A DNA stretch of 23,271 nucleotides from Ichthyophonus hoferi (GCA_002751075.1 NAOQ01000304.1:63774-87044), one strand, 5' to 3'; positions 1-10,503 are shown, numbered from the stretch's first letter. A program made the numbers and translations. The notes: generated from the letters alone by a model not told the origin.

Positions 1-1080
1 GAATATTTATGATTGGCTCTATTTAAGTTAATTTTAGCAGCATTGGTGTTAACTGGAAAGTAGCATTGGCGATAAAACAAAGTATAAAACAAAACAAAAC
101 TCGATAGTAAAGGGGTCGTTCACACATATGTGGCCCCTGGCACACCCGGGTACATGTGGCAATCCCGCATGCTTGTACATATGTACACTCAAACAAAAAC
201 TTTGCATTCATTTAGTATTGTTAAACAATATCGTAATACATATATATATAATCTTATTATACAACACTCAATTGGAGACCTCAAAGCCTGTGGATAAGTC
301 GCTGGAGCTCCCATAAATTGTTATAATTACCAATGGGCTTTAAGTTCTTAAATAAATATATTTTAAATACTAATTTAAAGGGCGCATGCAAAGCAAAATA
401 AGTTTTCTGGTATGGTTGTTTATTTATTTTGAAAAAAAATACATTATTATGTACATTAGAATGAATCAGAGTTAAAAAGATGACATAAAAATCCGAGCAT
501 AACGCTTCAAGGAATTCCAATTTGTTTTTGTGTTTTCTCCACCAGTAATAGATAACTCTGCCTAGATTGCTACTAACTATATTCTAGTTAAATAAGAAAT
601 TCTCTGTATGTAGTTATCTTTCAATTAACTATATTTAAGACTAGAGGTACTACTTTCTTTGTTAATACAAAAATAGTTCTAAGTAAAGGAAACACATTTT
701 CTACTCTGGTTGTAGATGATTTACAAGCTTGAGTTGCCTAATACGAGAATTACAGGATGTATCGACTACAGCATAGTATATAAGACAAAGTAAAATCTTA
801 TAAAAACTACATGTTTAGTGCACACAAAATGACCGATACTACATATACATCATAAAAAATAACACTGATAATTAGTTAGAAAATGTAGGGAGGCTATTTA
901 GCATATACTGAAAAAAAGAAAAAGTAAAATATTTTTTTTCCTATGTTTTCTCATTGTTACTCTCATATATTATTTTGGCTACCCAATTATGTACCAAATA
1001 GATCTCAATACATAACATTAATTAATGGAAGGGAAAAACATTACTGATCACAAACAGCAAAGAGAACAATGTTGTGACTA
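1..1080. other. Non-coding flank 3' of the zinc-finger gene
   Basis: AT-rich sequence with no supportable gene. The left third carries one copy of a diverged repeat whose partner lies at 3405-3695 (see the repeat entries). The rest, about 330-1080, lies downstream of the stop of the minus-strand zinc-finger gene and probably includes its 3' UTR. On the minus strand an AATAAA-like signal is visible as TTTATT near 417-428, but it is about 650 bases past the stop, so its use is uncertain. Short open frames here have no recognisable content. Confidence 0.5.
79..325 (+). repeat. Diverged repeat, copy A
   Basis: This segment aligns in patches with 3405-3695: an AAGTATAAA start, a TAGTAAAGG block, ACAAAACTTTGCATT, and a block beginning CAATTGGAGA that contains AAGCCTGTGGA. 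In the last block the plus-strand frame at 254-316 reads LLYNTQLETSKPVDKSLELP then stop. The other copy reads a matching peptide in the same frame. Differences there fall mostly at third codon positions, which hints at a former or present short coding exon. A further shared piece, TTTATGATTGG, lies at 7-17 here and 2941-2951 near copy B. I do not recognise the peptide. Confidence 0.55.
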
Positions 1081-2322
1081 TTATGACATAAGATTCTTCA
1101 ACTCATAAAAAAGGTTGCGGATCATGGCATCGTCTACCTGTTGATGTAGACTAAGACTATCAACTAACGATGTCGAGCGAATGAAACCGTCATAGCCTTC
1201 CGCTGTGGTGGTATCATCATCCAAGCCAATAAGCCCCATAGATTGAGTCAAAGCCGTTCTGGTCGCTTGTGAATTTCTAGTGAAATATCCCAGGCTTGTG
1301 ATAAATGGGCTCTGATCTATATGATCTCTTCTCATAGAACTGCAGATCCCAACGGTAATACTCGGGTTACTAGTATTGTATACATTGGGCCATTTGGGTG
1401 TGCTGTGGGATTGATCGGGTCCCAGTGATGGTCTTTGGATAATAGGTTCTGGTAATGGCATGTCGAAGGTGGTTGGGCATGAGTTGGAACGAACCAGAGG
1501 AAATGTCTCACCCAGTGAAGATAAGGTCTGTGAATCTAGAAAATTATGAATGGATTTGGTGGTAGTTGAGTCTATGATATCACAAGTTGCCAGTGGGTAG
1601 GGGCTGGAAAGCATAGGGGTGTCAAAGGATGAAGTAGAGCATGGTGTGTTGGTGTATTGTGATTCGGGCGATTTACCCCTGGGTGTACATGTATTTTCAG
1701 ACATTGTATTTCTTGACATCTTACATAATCCTAAAGAAAGAGGGTCTTGAGTTTGAGAATTATTTATATCATTATGCTGGCCTTGCACATTCATTAAGGA
1801 CTGGGGTTTAACGTCCATGGTGGTCGGCATGTGAACCGGTGGCAGCATCATTGACTGATATTTGTCTTTTTTGCTCTCTTCCTCTTGGAATTCTTTGCCC
1901 ATTTTCTCAACCTTAATATTTTTGGTTTCTATACCATTATTAAATATTACAGATGTATTTTTTGAGAAAGACTGCTCGTCAGCATTGTTAAGCTTAGCCC
2001 TTATATCATCAGATTCGGAAGAAGTGTTGGACTCTACAATGGGTAGGCTTGAGCCCATATGTTTAATGCGTAAGTGAAGATTGAGCGCATGCTTGGAAGC
2101 ATAACATTTGCCACATTCTACATGTGGGCAGGATATATCTCTACTAAGCTCTGAAAATGCACGCCGACGTCGTGGTGTCCGAACTTTCATGTTTTTGTTA
2201 TGATGCGGATAATATGAAATAAAGGTTGGCCCAGTTCCCATGCTACTGCTTGGCTGCACCATCCATTGGAACAAAGCCATAGGCGGGGCTGGCAAAACGT
2301 TTGCATGTACTTTATAACCCAT
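1081..2322 (-). CDS. Single-finger C2H2 zinc-finger protein, intronless
   Basis: A 413-residue open frame on the minus strand without introns. The start is supported by an in-frame stop three codons upstream (TAG AAC GGG ATG) and a G after the ATG. One C2H2 finger lies at residues 65-88 with spacing C-x4-C-x12-H-x4-H (C65, C70, H83, H88), preceded by a basic patch TPRRRRA at 49-55 that could be a nuclear localisation signal. The rest, about 90-413, is low in hydrophobicity and rich in Ser, Thr, Pro and Asn, as in disordered regulatory tails. Residues 398-413 look helical. The likely role is a nuclear DNA- or RNA-binding regulator; target and pathway are unknown. A single finger is usually weak for sequence-specific binding, so it may act as a dimer or with partners. 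It is the only intronless gene among intron-dense neighbours. I do not recognise an orthologue. Confidence 0.8.
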   Translation of the reverse strand: MGYKVHANVLPAPPMALFQWMVQPSSSMGTGPTFISYYPHHNKNMKVRTPRRRRAFSELSRDISCPHVECGKCYASKHALNLHLRIKHMGSSLPIVESNTSSESDDIRAKLNNADEQSFSKNTSVIFNNGIETKNIKVEKMGKEFQEEESKKDKYQSMMLPPVHMPTTMDVKPQSLMNVQGQHNDINNSQTQDPLSLGLCKMSRNTMSENTCTPRGKSPESQYTNTPCSTSSFDTPMLSSPYPLATCDIIDSTTTKSIHNFLDSQTLSSLGETFPLVRSNSCPTTFDMPLPEPIIQRPSLGPDQSHSTPKWPNVYNTSNPSITVGICSSMRRDHIDQSPFITSLGYFTRNSQATRTALTQSMGLIGLDDDTTTAEGYDGFIRSTSLVDSLSLHQQVDDAMIRNLFYELKNLMS

Positions 2323-2643
2323 CCCGTTCTAGAGTTATAAGGCTGCATCTGATTCCGATCCTCTAACGTATGCTATTTGTAGATAAACGCCTTCTGTAGT
2401 GTAAATGACGATAATATAAGTATAGTTTATGATGATAGGCTTATAAACTTAGGACCAGTACATGCTTGCGTTTTTAGTATCATTAAGCGGTTAGAATTCA
2501 CACAAGCACGTACATGCCACTTCCGGTAATTTAATATATATAATTGGAAAAAGATAATTAGACAAATTGAAGTACAACATAAACAAAAAATTATTGCTAG
2601 CCCAACAGATGGGTCATTATATACACACAGAATTACCCGTTTG

Positions 2644-3024
2644 ATTGGCTAATAGACGGCAGCGGAATATGTCTGACTTAGAGTGAATCGAAGTATGCAA
2701 AAACATAGAGATAACTTGGCGTGCTTTTTTTTTAGTTGAGCAAGCATAAAAGTATTTTTATATAACAATAGTATAATCAAAAAAAAACGTTTTTAATTTA
2801 AAGAAGTTTTTGAACTATAGTTTGGAGATTTCGTAAGTACATACATGTCTTTACAATTTCAATTCATCAGGACTGAAGGTGGTGGCTGCATTCTTATGTA
2901 GACAACCTACTGATATGGGATTGGTCCTTTATTATAATAGTTTATGATTGGTTCTATCAATTTTACCGGCAAACATTCAATTGGCTACTTATATACCCGG
3001 TTGAGCATACGTCAATCCTATTGG
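2644..3024 (-). promoter_or_regulatory. Cluster of CCAAT boxes (minus-strand orientation)
   Basis: ATTGG (CCAAT on the minus strand) occurs at 2644-2648, 2920-2924, 2947-2951, 2980-2984 and 3020-3024. The last four sit within 105 bases at spacings of 27, 33 and 40. All face the zinc-finger gene, 320-700 bases upstream of its ATG. NF-Y-type factors bind paired CCAAT boxes roughly three helical turns apart in many animal promoters. That this cluster drives the gene is inferred. Confidence 0.4.
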
Positions 3025-3404
3025 TTATATGTATCAGTGATTAAATAAATACGATCCATCCTAAACAATCTGGGATCGCATATAATAGACACTCGGTTAT
3101 CGCGGTTTATGCAATAAGAACACTGGTTCATTACTCGCACAATATGCCCACCAAATTTTATTTTATTTTCGTACCGCATCTACCACAAGCAAAGTAAATA
3201 AAAGATTTTATGAGATATGCCGATGGCCAAATCACATCAATTAGAAATGTGCTACAAGACTGTTAACTCCGAATACACAGGTAGTTTGGCCAAAGTCCTC
3301 ATAACAAGTGCATGATAAAATGATCGATCTTATATTAGTTAGCTGCACAACGTTCCCTACCAGATATTAACCACAATTGACACATATGATAAGCAAAGAT
3401 TAGA

Positions 3405-3695
3405 AAAGTATAAATGGACAAGGAAACAACTAGTAAAGGTCCCCACTTGCACATACGCGGCAGCCCCCCGCTCATACGAAATCATTTGTAACACACAAAA
3501 CTTTGCATTTAATTATTTGATTAAACACGCCTTCTATAGAACCACAACTACTTCAACTGAGTCTTGAAGACAGATCAGATCTATTAACCATTACTATCTC
3601 TGGCCCAGTTAAACCAACTACTACACAATAACCAATTGGAGATCCCGAAGCCTGTGGACAAGTTACTAGAACTACAATATATTGCTATAGAATGA
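3405..3695 (+). repeat. Diverged repeat, copy B
   Basis: Partner of copy A at 79-325. The plus-strand frame at 3618-3695 reads LLHNNQLEIPKPVDKLLELQ and five more residues (YIAIE) to a stop, matching the copy A peptide at most positions. Upstream of it a plausible splice acceptor (GGCCCAG at about 3602-3608) would keep the frame open. Between the shared blocks, copy B is longer than copy A by inserted AT-rich sequence. It is either a short duplicated exon or a decayed duplicate; no family is recognised. Confidence 0.5.
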
Positions 3696-4430
3696 ATAAA
3701 GGCGGCGTTCGTAAAAGTGATTGTTTAATCGTTTTCTTTCTTGTTACTGTCCGGATATAGAATATCCTTATTATCATTTTTAGCATATTCAACATGCAAA
3801 TCTACATCCATACGCCCATATTGATGTCTTCTCACATGCACATGATGCTTTTGCCTAACTGTCTACGTCATTTAAGCAATACTGAACACTGGCAGTTAAG
3901 TAAATCAAGCCAAAAGAGTTTATCTGATATAACAGAATAATTTCTATAAGGGTAAGCTTAATTAAGATATAAATTGCTTATGAAGAAGATATTGGAGGTG
4001 TTACTGATGAGATATAATCAGTTATTAAATTATTTTAAAATAGCTGGTTACAGTACTTACTAAAACAAAGAGTTTCGCAGTCAAAAAAATAATTTATTTA
4101 CGTTTGAAATGAACAAAACCATGACTAAGTTGTTGACCCTATTTCTACTGGTCAATTAACAAAGCTCAACTTCAATGTCTATGGTACAATGGATCATTCT
4201 CATTAGCCTGTAGGAGGATTTAGATAATGTGATCATAACGAATGCGAGTTTATGTACCTGCTCGCAGGGATTTTGTTTTTCTGGCGAACTTAATTTAAAA
4301 TTAATAATATTAGAACAGACTGCAACCTATCGATTATCTTAATTTATAATTGACCATAACAGAATGCTTTGCATTATATTTAAGATACGATCATCATTGC
4401 AGTATTTGTTCTATATAATTTACTTTAAAA

Positions 4431-5151
4431 ATGATCACCAGTAACAATATGCTAAAAACACGAGTCCAGTTGGATAGTGGTACGAGAACGACCGGGAAAC
4501 TTGGCTCCAAGTACCAGATATTGAAGACTATACAGGAAATTGGGAGAGGGGGCTGTCGAACAAATAGGCAATGGAGCTATTCAACACGTTGGCCTTTGAG
4601 AAGCGGCGGTATATTAGAATATAGCCTCAGTGAGAGTCTTACTAACTATTATTAGGTCTAAAGCATTCGATCGTCCTGATGTGCCTGATAACGGAGAATG
4701 ATATTATTCGCAAGCCTGGCTAGTTGCGCTTATATAAATCCAGAGTTCAGAGAATTAGACAGTTTGCAAACCTTTTCTAAGGGTTCTAGAATATCTTTCA
4801 GCCTTTATACTAAACCATGGACCAGTCTCATATGTACATTTGTTAATCATTGTAAAAAGGTAGTAATAAGAAACATATTTTTAGGTTTTACATCTTTGCA
4901 GCATCTAGTATAGTTAATATATATTTAGACAAGTGCCTTCAATTGTGAGCTCATTAAAGTATATGAAGAGTGCCATTATCTATCTGGTTAACGTACTTAA
5001 AAAGGGGGTAACACAATCAGATTGCACACAGTCGCTACACACTCTATGGGAAATGATAATCAATGATAGTAATTACCTAAAATATAAAGAGGATTACCTG
5101 CTCTGTTTCAAAAAAAAAAAAATAGATAATGTAATCGTTTGTATCTATTAA
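4431..5151 (+). pseudogene. Doubtful armadillo-repeat-like gene remnant
   Basis: Two plus-strand stretches have protein-like content. At 4933-5151 a peptide containing AIIYLVNVLKKG, then TLWEMIINDSN, has the spacing and hydrophobic pattern of an armadillo repeat (helix H2, helix H3, then N). At 4431-4680 three frames each hold a piece that would fit such a repeat: EQIGNGAIQHVGL in one, LRSGGILEYSL in the next, and ASVRVLLTIIRS in the third. Joining them would need frame changes within a few bases, with no obvious introns, so I read this as a decayed gene. A less likely reading is a set of tiny exons. It ends about 235 bases from the convergent stop of the HAD-like gene. Confidence 0.3.
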
Positions 5152-5386
5152 AAATTGAGCAAGTAATCGTATCTGTTATACAGAGTCAATGATACTTCAC
5201 TAAAACTAAGACCTCCATATTTGTACTATTCATAATGCATGTCTCAGTCATCTTCAAGCAGAGAGTCTAAATATGATGCGGTGATTGGCCGATAAGACGT
5301 GCCCACATCTCAAAACTATAATACAAATATTACTCTCAAGCCCAACTATACGAGAGATAGCAACAGAAGGCTATCATCGCACTCGC

Positions 5387-8300
5387 TTATTGAAGGGTTA
5401 GAGCCGCTTCTAATTGGTTTACAAAATAGTTTACATCCCTAATGGCCTCTAGGGGTTCTACTCGTATAAGGTTATGACCCAGAATCTGCTTCAAAGGCAA
5501 GCACACTCCACTCACTGTCATCCCATGATGCTTGGGTTAGTGTTCCTTCCTTACGCCCAGGGGTACTATTATTATACCATAGGTGTAGATGGATAAAAGT
5601 AATATTGGTATGTATGTGCTTAGGATTGGAGTAGAGGCTTAATATTCCAATTTAGAAATATAAGCTAGGGGAATTAAACTTCACACCTGAAACTAAGTCG
5701 CATCAATTTCAATTTGGCCAAAGGAAAGCATGCGTATACATCCAAATATAGGTAATAAAAATCAAGAGAACACAAATCAAATAGGAAGAATATGTCCTCC
5801 ATTATGGGCTACAAAAGAAGGGAAACTGCTAACACTACCGGGCAACATAGAATAAGAAGACACATAAAACGGTATCATATTCAAGAAGATATGCCGCCAT
5901 ATACCTGGATCACGGACATCTACAATATTTCTCAATCCACCATCCACTTCAATATTATCATCAAAAAATATCTGAGAAAGGATTGGGAGAGAGCATTAGC
6001 ATGTTGAAACATTAAGTGAATAGAATATGACTAAGCAATAGTTTATTGCAAGGGAAAAGGTGTGATAGATTGTATTTGATATTAATTAAAGATTTAAAAG
6101 ACTATTAGCAGAAAAAGAATGAATAGTCTCAAGGAAAGAATAATTATATAAGCATGGTATATATTAAAGAAAAGGTATAATTGACCGATCATAACCAACA
6201 AAAACAATGACATCAAAGTTATATATTCATACCTGTGTGTATTTCGTATTTGCTGGATCCACTAAAAACAATTTACCTGCCGAGCCATTCTCATTGTTGC
6301 TTGCCCACCTGCTCACCTTTCTAGTAAATAATAGATACATGATATAGCCAAGTCATTTAGCGCTTTTGGTGCTCATGAGAATGCGTATGGATCTATAGGG
6401 TGAGTGTCAAGACTATCTAGAAAACGAAATGGATTATATATCTCTGAGGGAACTCTGAGGGTAGGTACATTATTTGCATGAAGGATCAATAGCCATGCCT
6501 AAAGAGGGATCTAGAATAGCAGGCCTGTGGTTAATAGTGTTTTCTTAAGATAGTATCAAAAACAGGGTATCAAGCTTAGGGATATAACGTCCCGAATTTA
6601 GTGTGTCAACTGCAATGACACCAAATAATAAACCCACCAATCGTAATAGTCGGTGAGGCCGATGCAATGATGGCGCTCCCACATGTCACATAGCACGTGA
6701 TAGATCTTTCCATAACCGGAATACATGTCTAATCCCATTCCTTTATCTGTGGGGTTTGATTGGTATTAAAACTTTCTAATGAGTTGATGATTGTTTTCAT
6801 AGTTTTGGGTGTAGCTACTGGCCTTTGTTAAGTCTGGGAGAGCTGCAGCTAATCATAAAGAACCCTTTAAAGTACTATCACATTTTCAGTACTACTTAAC
6901 TAAAGGATCCATCTATTTACTCAGATTATCAATTTATATGGTGTTGCCGGTGAGGCACTCCGGTGCGAAAGTTAAAAAACCACTTACTACTGTAATACAA
7001 TAAAAACTACGCATTATTAATGAGACTGTCTTGAAAAACTACAGCTAGTAGGCCTACTGTAATAGATAGAAAAGGGCTATTGTGAACATACGTAATACAC
7101 TTGACCCTTTAATGAAGTAAAACCATAATTGCTCGACAACAAATAGGATTATAATTCTAAGGACCCATAAGATTTATCATAGATAGCATGAAAGGAACTG
7201 CACTTTATCACTTTATAATGCTACAAAAGTAGTAAAGCAAAGTGATAGAACATTAAGGAATGGCAGCTTAGCAACGTGCAGGGTCATGCATCCCTTACTA
7301 TAAGTGCATATGAATAAACGTATATATGTAGATGAGTCCGTAGTTACTAATTATGATGCAATAGGGAACATGCAAGGACCCTTACAGAAATCAAGGCCTT
7401 GTTCCAAGGAAGGTGGCTTAGCGATAGTACCAATAGCTAACCAGGTCCCATCTTTGTTACGAAAGAAAGACCCCACGTGTGTCACTGGGTCAACCTAGAG
7501 CCAATCACAAAGCAGTAAGATTTCCAAGAAAAGCAATGTAATCCCAGCCACTTATTAGTAGGAACAAAGCTAAAATATCGCATGCTTGCTTGTTTTCATA
7601 TTAGGGATTGATAGAGGCAGTGCTATATCAATATCACAATACCACAACCTTACCCCAAAAAGCATCACAATAAAAATATCTATAGAAAAGAAACCAACTA
7701 ACCATCTCTCCTTCTCTTCCAAATATTGACAAACCAAAGATTACCACAACTTTGTTTAAAAAAAACATCCATATAATATGGTTGAGAGAGTAGGGTAAGT
7801 AAGGTACCAGATGACACTGTAATCCCTATGATCATACAGGTAACATGGAATAAACAACAGGAGGAATAGAGGTTCATCTACAGGAAAATGAAACGTAAAA
7901 GGGATATACCATCAGATGGGGTAGAGAGACACCAGGATAGTCAGGGTGCTGATGAGGGACAAGGCGATGTTAGGTAACCACCCACAACTATAATAGACTT
8001 GTAATGAAATATAGATTGGAGGGGACACTGAGTAAGGGGTGTATGAAAGGAGTTAGCATTGAGTAGATGAAAGGAAAACCGTGATTGGATACAGATCATT
8101 GGAGATGATCTGAGCTAATGATAGAATGGACATACAGTGAATGTCTTAAGGATGGAACTTAAATCGTATTAATGTTAAGCCAGGGTCCTTTAATGTGACC
8201 AACATTATAAACTACTAGTCAGGAAATCAAAGTAGAACATAAAATAGAGTGGAAAAGCAAATGAAATGACACAAGGAGGTAATGCATGTATGTAGGGAGA

Positions 8301-9952
8301 GGGTATAGTAGGAATACGGTACAGGAAAAAACCACAGAAGGGTAGTGCCTGGTATTGTTCTGTGATACTAAAGTATATATATGCGTGTGTGTGTTGAATG
8401 AAATGCAGAAAAAGAGACTAGTTATGATGCATAACAGGGACCATAGACGCCCCTAGAAGGCTTACCTCCCCACGGCAGAACTCGTTAAGTTCGTCAAACA
8501 CTGCCTGTAGGTCAACTCCAAAGGTACGGAATACCAGTCTGAACGCAATGGCCTTGGCTGTAAGGTGGAGGATCAACTGGAAGAAGGAAGGAAGGATATA
8601 CACGTACTTCCCGGTGCTATGGTTCTTCAGGCTGTTACAAGTGTAGGTGAGTGGCCTGTCTATACTATTTCCCACCTGGCTGCACTCATACAGTAGTATT
8701 GCATTACCTACACACCATGATTACCATGGTGTTGGTACCTATACAGTAACACAGTACTATATAGTAACACAACATACATCAACACCTAGAGCATTAAAGG
8801 GTAGTGTGTAATATCTCTATGTATTTTCACTGTGCCACCCCATCCAGTCATATCTCACCTGTTAGTAAGTTGTATCCAATCATTATGATAGCGCTCCCCG
8901 GGTTGGCCTGGACTAGTAAACCTGTTGACCAATGAGGTTCGTTTGTCCTTGACAACCCTGTTGATGGCCCTCTTGTCATCTGGCGACATACCATCCACTA
9001 GGGGAGGGTAGGGCAACAATATATCATTAATGAATGATATGTAACTAATCAGCTACGCACCAAGTCGTCGATAATTGGGTATTCCCGGGGGCCACCAGAG
9101 AAAAGAGGGAGAGAATGTTGTGTTAGCGTGAAGAGGTCAGTTGGTTGATTCGCTAGTAAGAGCATCCCACATAAAAAGAAATATAATCTACTATAGGTGG
9201 AGAGCAAGTTCACGAATAGCAATGGTAGCAGCTACAGTCAGACATAGAGGAAAATATATTTAACTAATAATATATATGTAACCCTATAGGCTTATAACAT
9301 GGATGTCCAAAGAAGTATGGTGCACGTATATGTAAACTAAGACAGGTAGAGGTAACGGATGTATATGTAGGTCTATATAGGTGTACAAACAATAATGGTA
9401 AGAGGGCACATACATGTAAGAACTAAATGTGTACAACTAGATAACTTACCGTCATACCTTCCACAGAGGGCGGTTGGATAGTAGGGGTCACTGAATAGGC
9501 CTCCCATATGAGGGGGGAGGTGATAGTGGGCCGATGTACAGTTCCCCAGCAAGCCGAGGCTAGAATATCATTGACCATGTCTGCAGGGGTAAGTAATAAG
9601 GACTTATGGCCTGCCAATAAAAGGTAGAGGAAATGACTGTGTACTAGGGGATAATCAGTACAGAGGGGGCAGGTAGCTGTAAGAATAGCATATTATAAGA
9701 ACAGTCGGGAATAGAGTATCCTGTTATGCATATATAACATACCACAATCCACACCTTGGGCCACAACAGCACACTCCTAAGGCAGACTGGCTCACAACAC
9801 AGCCCACCCCTTCTCTCCTTCTCAAACTTTATATATATATCCACACGTATATCCCTACCCTCAGTAGTTTTCCCAGCAGCAGGGTCATTCAGGATGATAG
9901 TCTTATTAATGTCCATGTGCAACACTATAACGGGGGGCTCGTTCTCGTTCAT
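5387..9952 (-). CDS. HAD-like 'DINKT' family protein, at least 10 exons
   Basis: Minus-strand exons, 5' to 3': 9952-9859, 9580-9458, 8997-8859, 8679-8466, 7948-7910, 7494-7386, 6728-6638, 6308-6233, 5971-5905, 5514-5387 (stop TAA). All introns are GT-AG and phases agree, giving 359 residues. Motifs: LHMDINKT at 11-18 (HAD motif I position, with N16 where the second Asp usually stands), DMVNDILASACWGTV from 32, RFTSPGQPGE in exon 3, ILPSFF 147-152, FRTFGVDL 169-176 (Thr171 as motif II), EHPDYPGV, a GSFFR...LAIGT segment in exon 6, FFDDN 297-301 (motif IV), IVDVRDP, and LIRVEPLEAI near the end. From memory, these recur in an uncharacterised eukaryotic HAD-type family; a phosphatase role is inferred only. 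An optional in-phase exon (9152-9057, ending PREYPIIDDLV) would fit between exons 2 and 3 and give 391 residues. An upstream in-frame ATG at 9982 adds 10 residues. The gene diverges from RAD51C across about 610 bases. Confidence 0.82.
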
Positions 9953-10130
9953 ATTGGATATAATAAGATAATAATCAAACACCTTTAGTGTAGATCTAAC
10001 CTGTATACAATATCACTACTTTACTAAGGTCCGTATGATATCGACGTGTTTAACCATATATCATATATCATATATATATGCATATATATTTATGTATATT
10101 TTATATATGTATTTAAGCACATATATAAAC

Positions 10131-10165
10131 ACAGATCTAGATCATTAGATTATATCTAGATCTGT
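10131..10165. repeat. Perfect 12-base inverted repeat (hairpin)
   Basis: Arms ACAGATCTAGAT (10131-10142) and ATCTAGATCTGT (10154-10165) are exact reverse complements around an 11-base loop. Flanking GCACAT on the left and ATGTGC on the right extend the pairing after an interruption. It could form a cruciform or be a palindromic binding site. Confidence 0.75.
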
Positions 10166-10199
10166 ATGTGCATATAGGTATGATCTGGTTTGAATTAAA

Positions 10200-10263
10200 C
10201 CAATAATATGTTCTACTATTTGTATTTAACCAATTATGATGCTTGCATTAAAAGAGCGCGAAA
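10200..10263 (+). promoter_or_regulatory. Paired CCAAT boxes plus E2F-like site
   Basis: CCAAT lies at 10200-10204 and 10230-10234, 30 bases apart. GCGCGAAA at 10256-10263 is the reverse complement of TTTCGCGC, the classic E2F core. In animals this combination is common in promoters of S-phase and DNA-repair genes, which suits RAD51C about 300 bases downstream. The site matches are seen; regulation by E2F and NF-Y is inferred. Confidence 0.45.
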
Positions 10264-10338
10264 TATAAAATGTGAAAACACGTATTATAGTTGTAGATAA
10301 TAATAATGAAAATAATAATAACAATAATAGTAGGGATA

Positions 10339-10503
10339 TAATAATAATACCATATAGTTGTAGAACACATAGTTAGACTATAATAGAGTAAAGGGTTGAA
10401 ATACCTTCTAGTCATAATTATAAATAATAATAATAATACTCTATAGAATACATAGTTACACTATAATACTATAATAGGGTAAAGGGATGAAAAAATTTCT
10501 AGC
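10339..10503. repeat. Diverged tandem duplication, unit about 85 bases
   Basis: 10339-10411 and 10423-10503 share an AAT-repeat start, an ACATAGTTA block, ACTATAATAG followed by GTAAAGGG, and a TTCTAG end, with scattered differences. The second unit ends about 60 bases before the RAD51C ATG, so it probably lies in the core promoter or 5' UTR. Confidence 0.6.

Larger units (their letters stand above)
2323..4430. other. Intergenic region upstream of the zinc-finger gene
   Basis: No gene is supported here. The part next to the zinc-finger start (2323-3080) is the likely minus-strand promoter and holds several CCAAT boxes read on that strand. 3405-3695 holds copy B of a diverged repeat. The remainder (about 3700-4430) is AT-rich with no recognisable content. 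Confidence 0.5.

Noticed and set aside
5785-5971. Continuation of the HAD-like FFDDN exon as one long open frame
   Set aside because: It stays open by chance for about 40 codons of T-rich sequence. The GTATAT donor at 5904 and the phase-matched last exon at 5514 restore the family C-terminus.
5792-6007. Plus-strand frame with a zinc-finger-like HIKRYH end
   Set aside because: It has no cysteine pair and is antisense to the HAD-like exon encoding FFDDN.
7304-7498. Plus-strand 64-codon frame
   Set aside because: Antisense to exon 6 of the HAD-like gene (7494-7386), which splices in phase on the minus strand.
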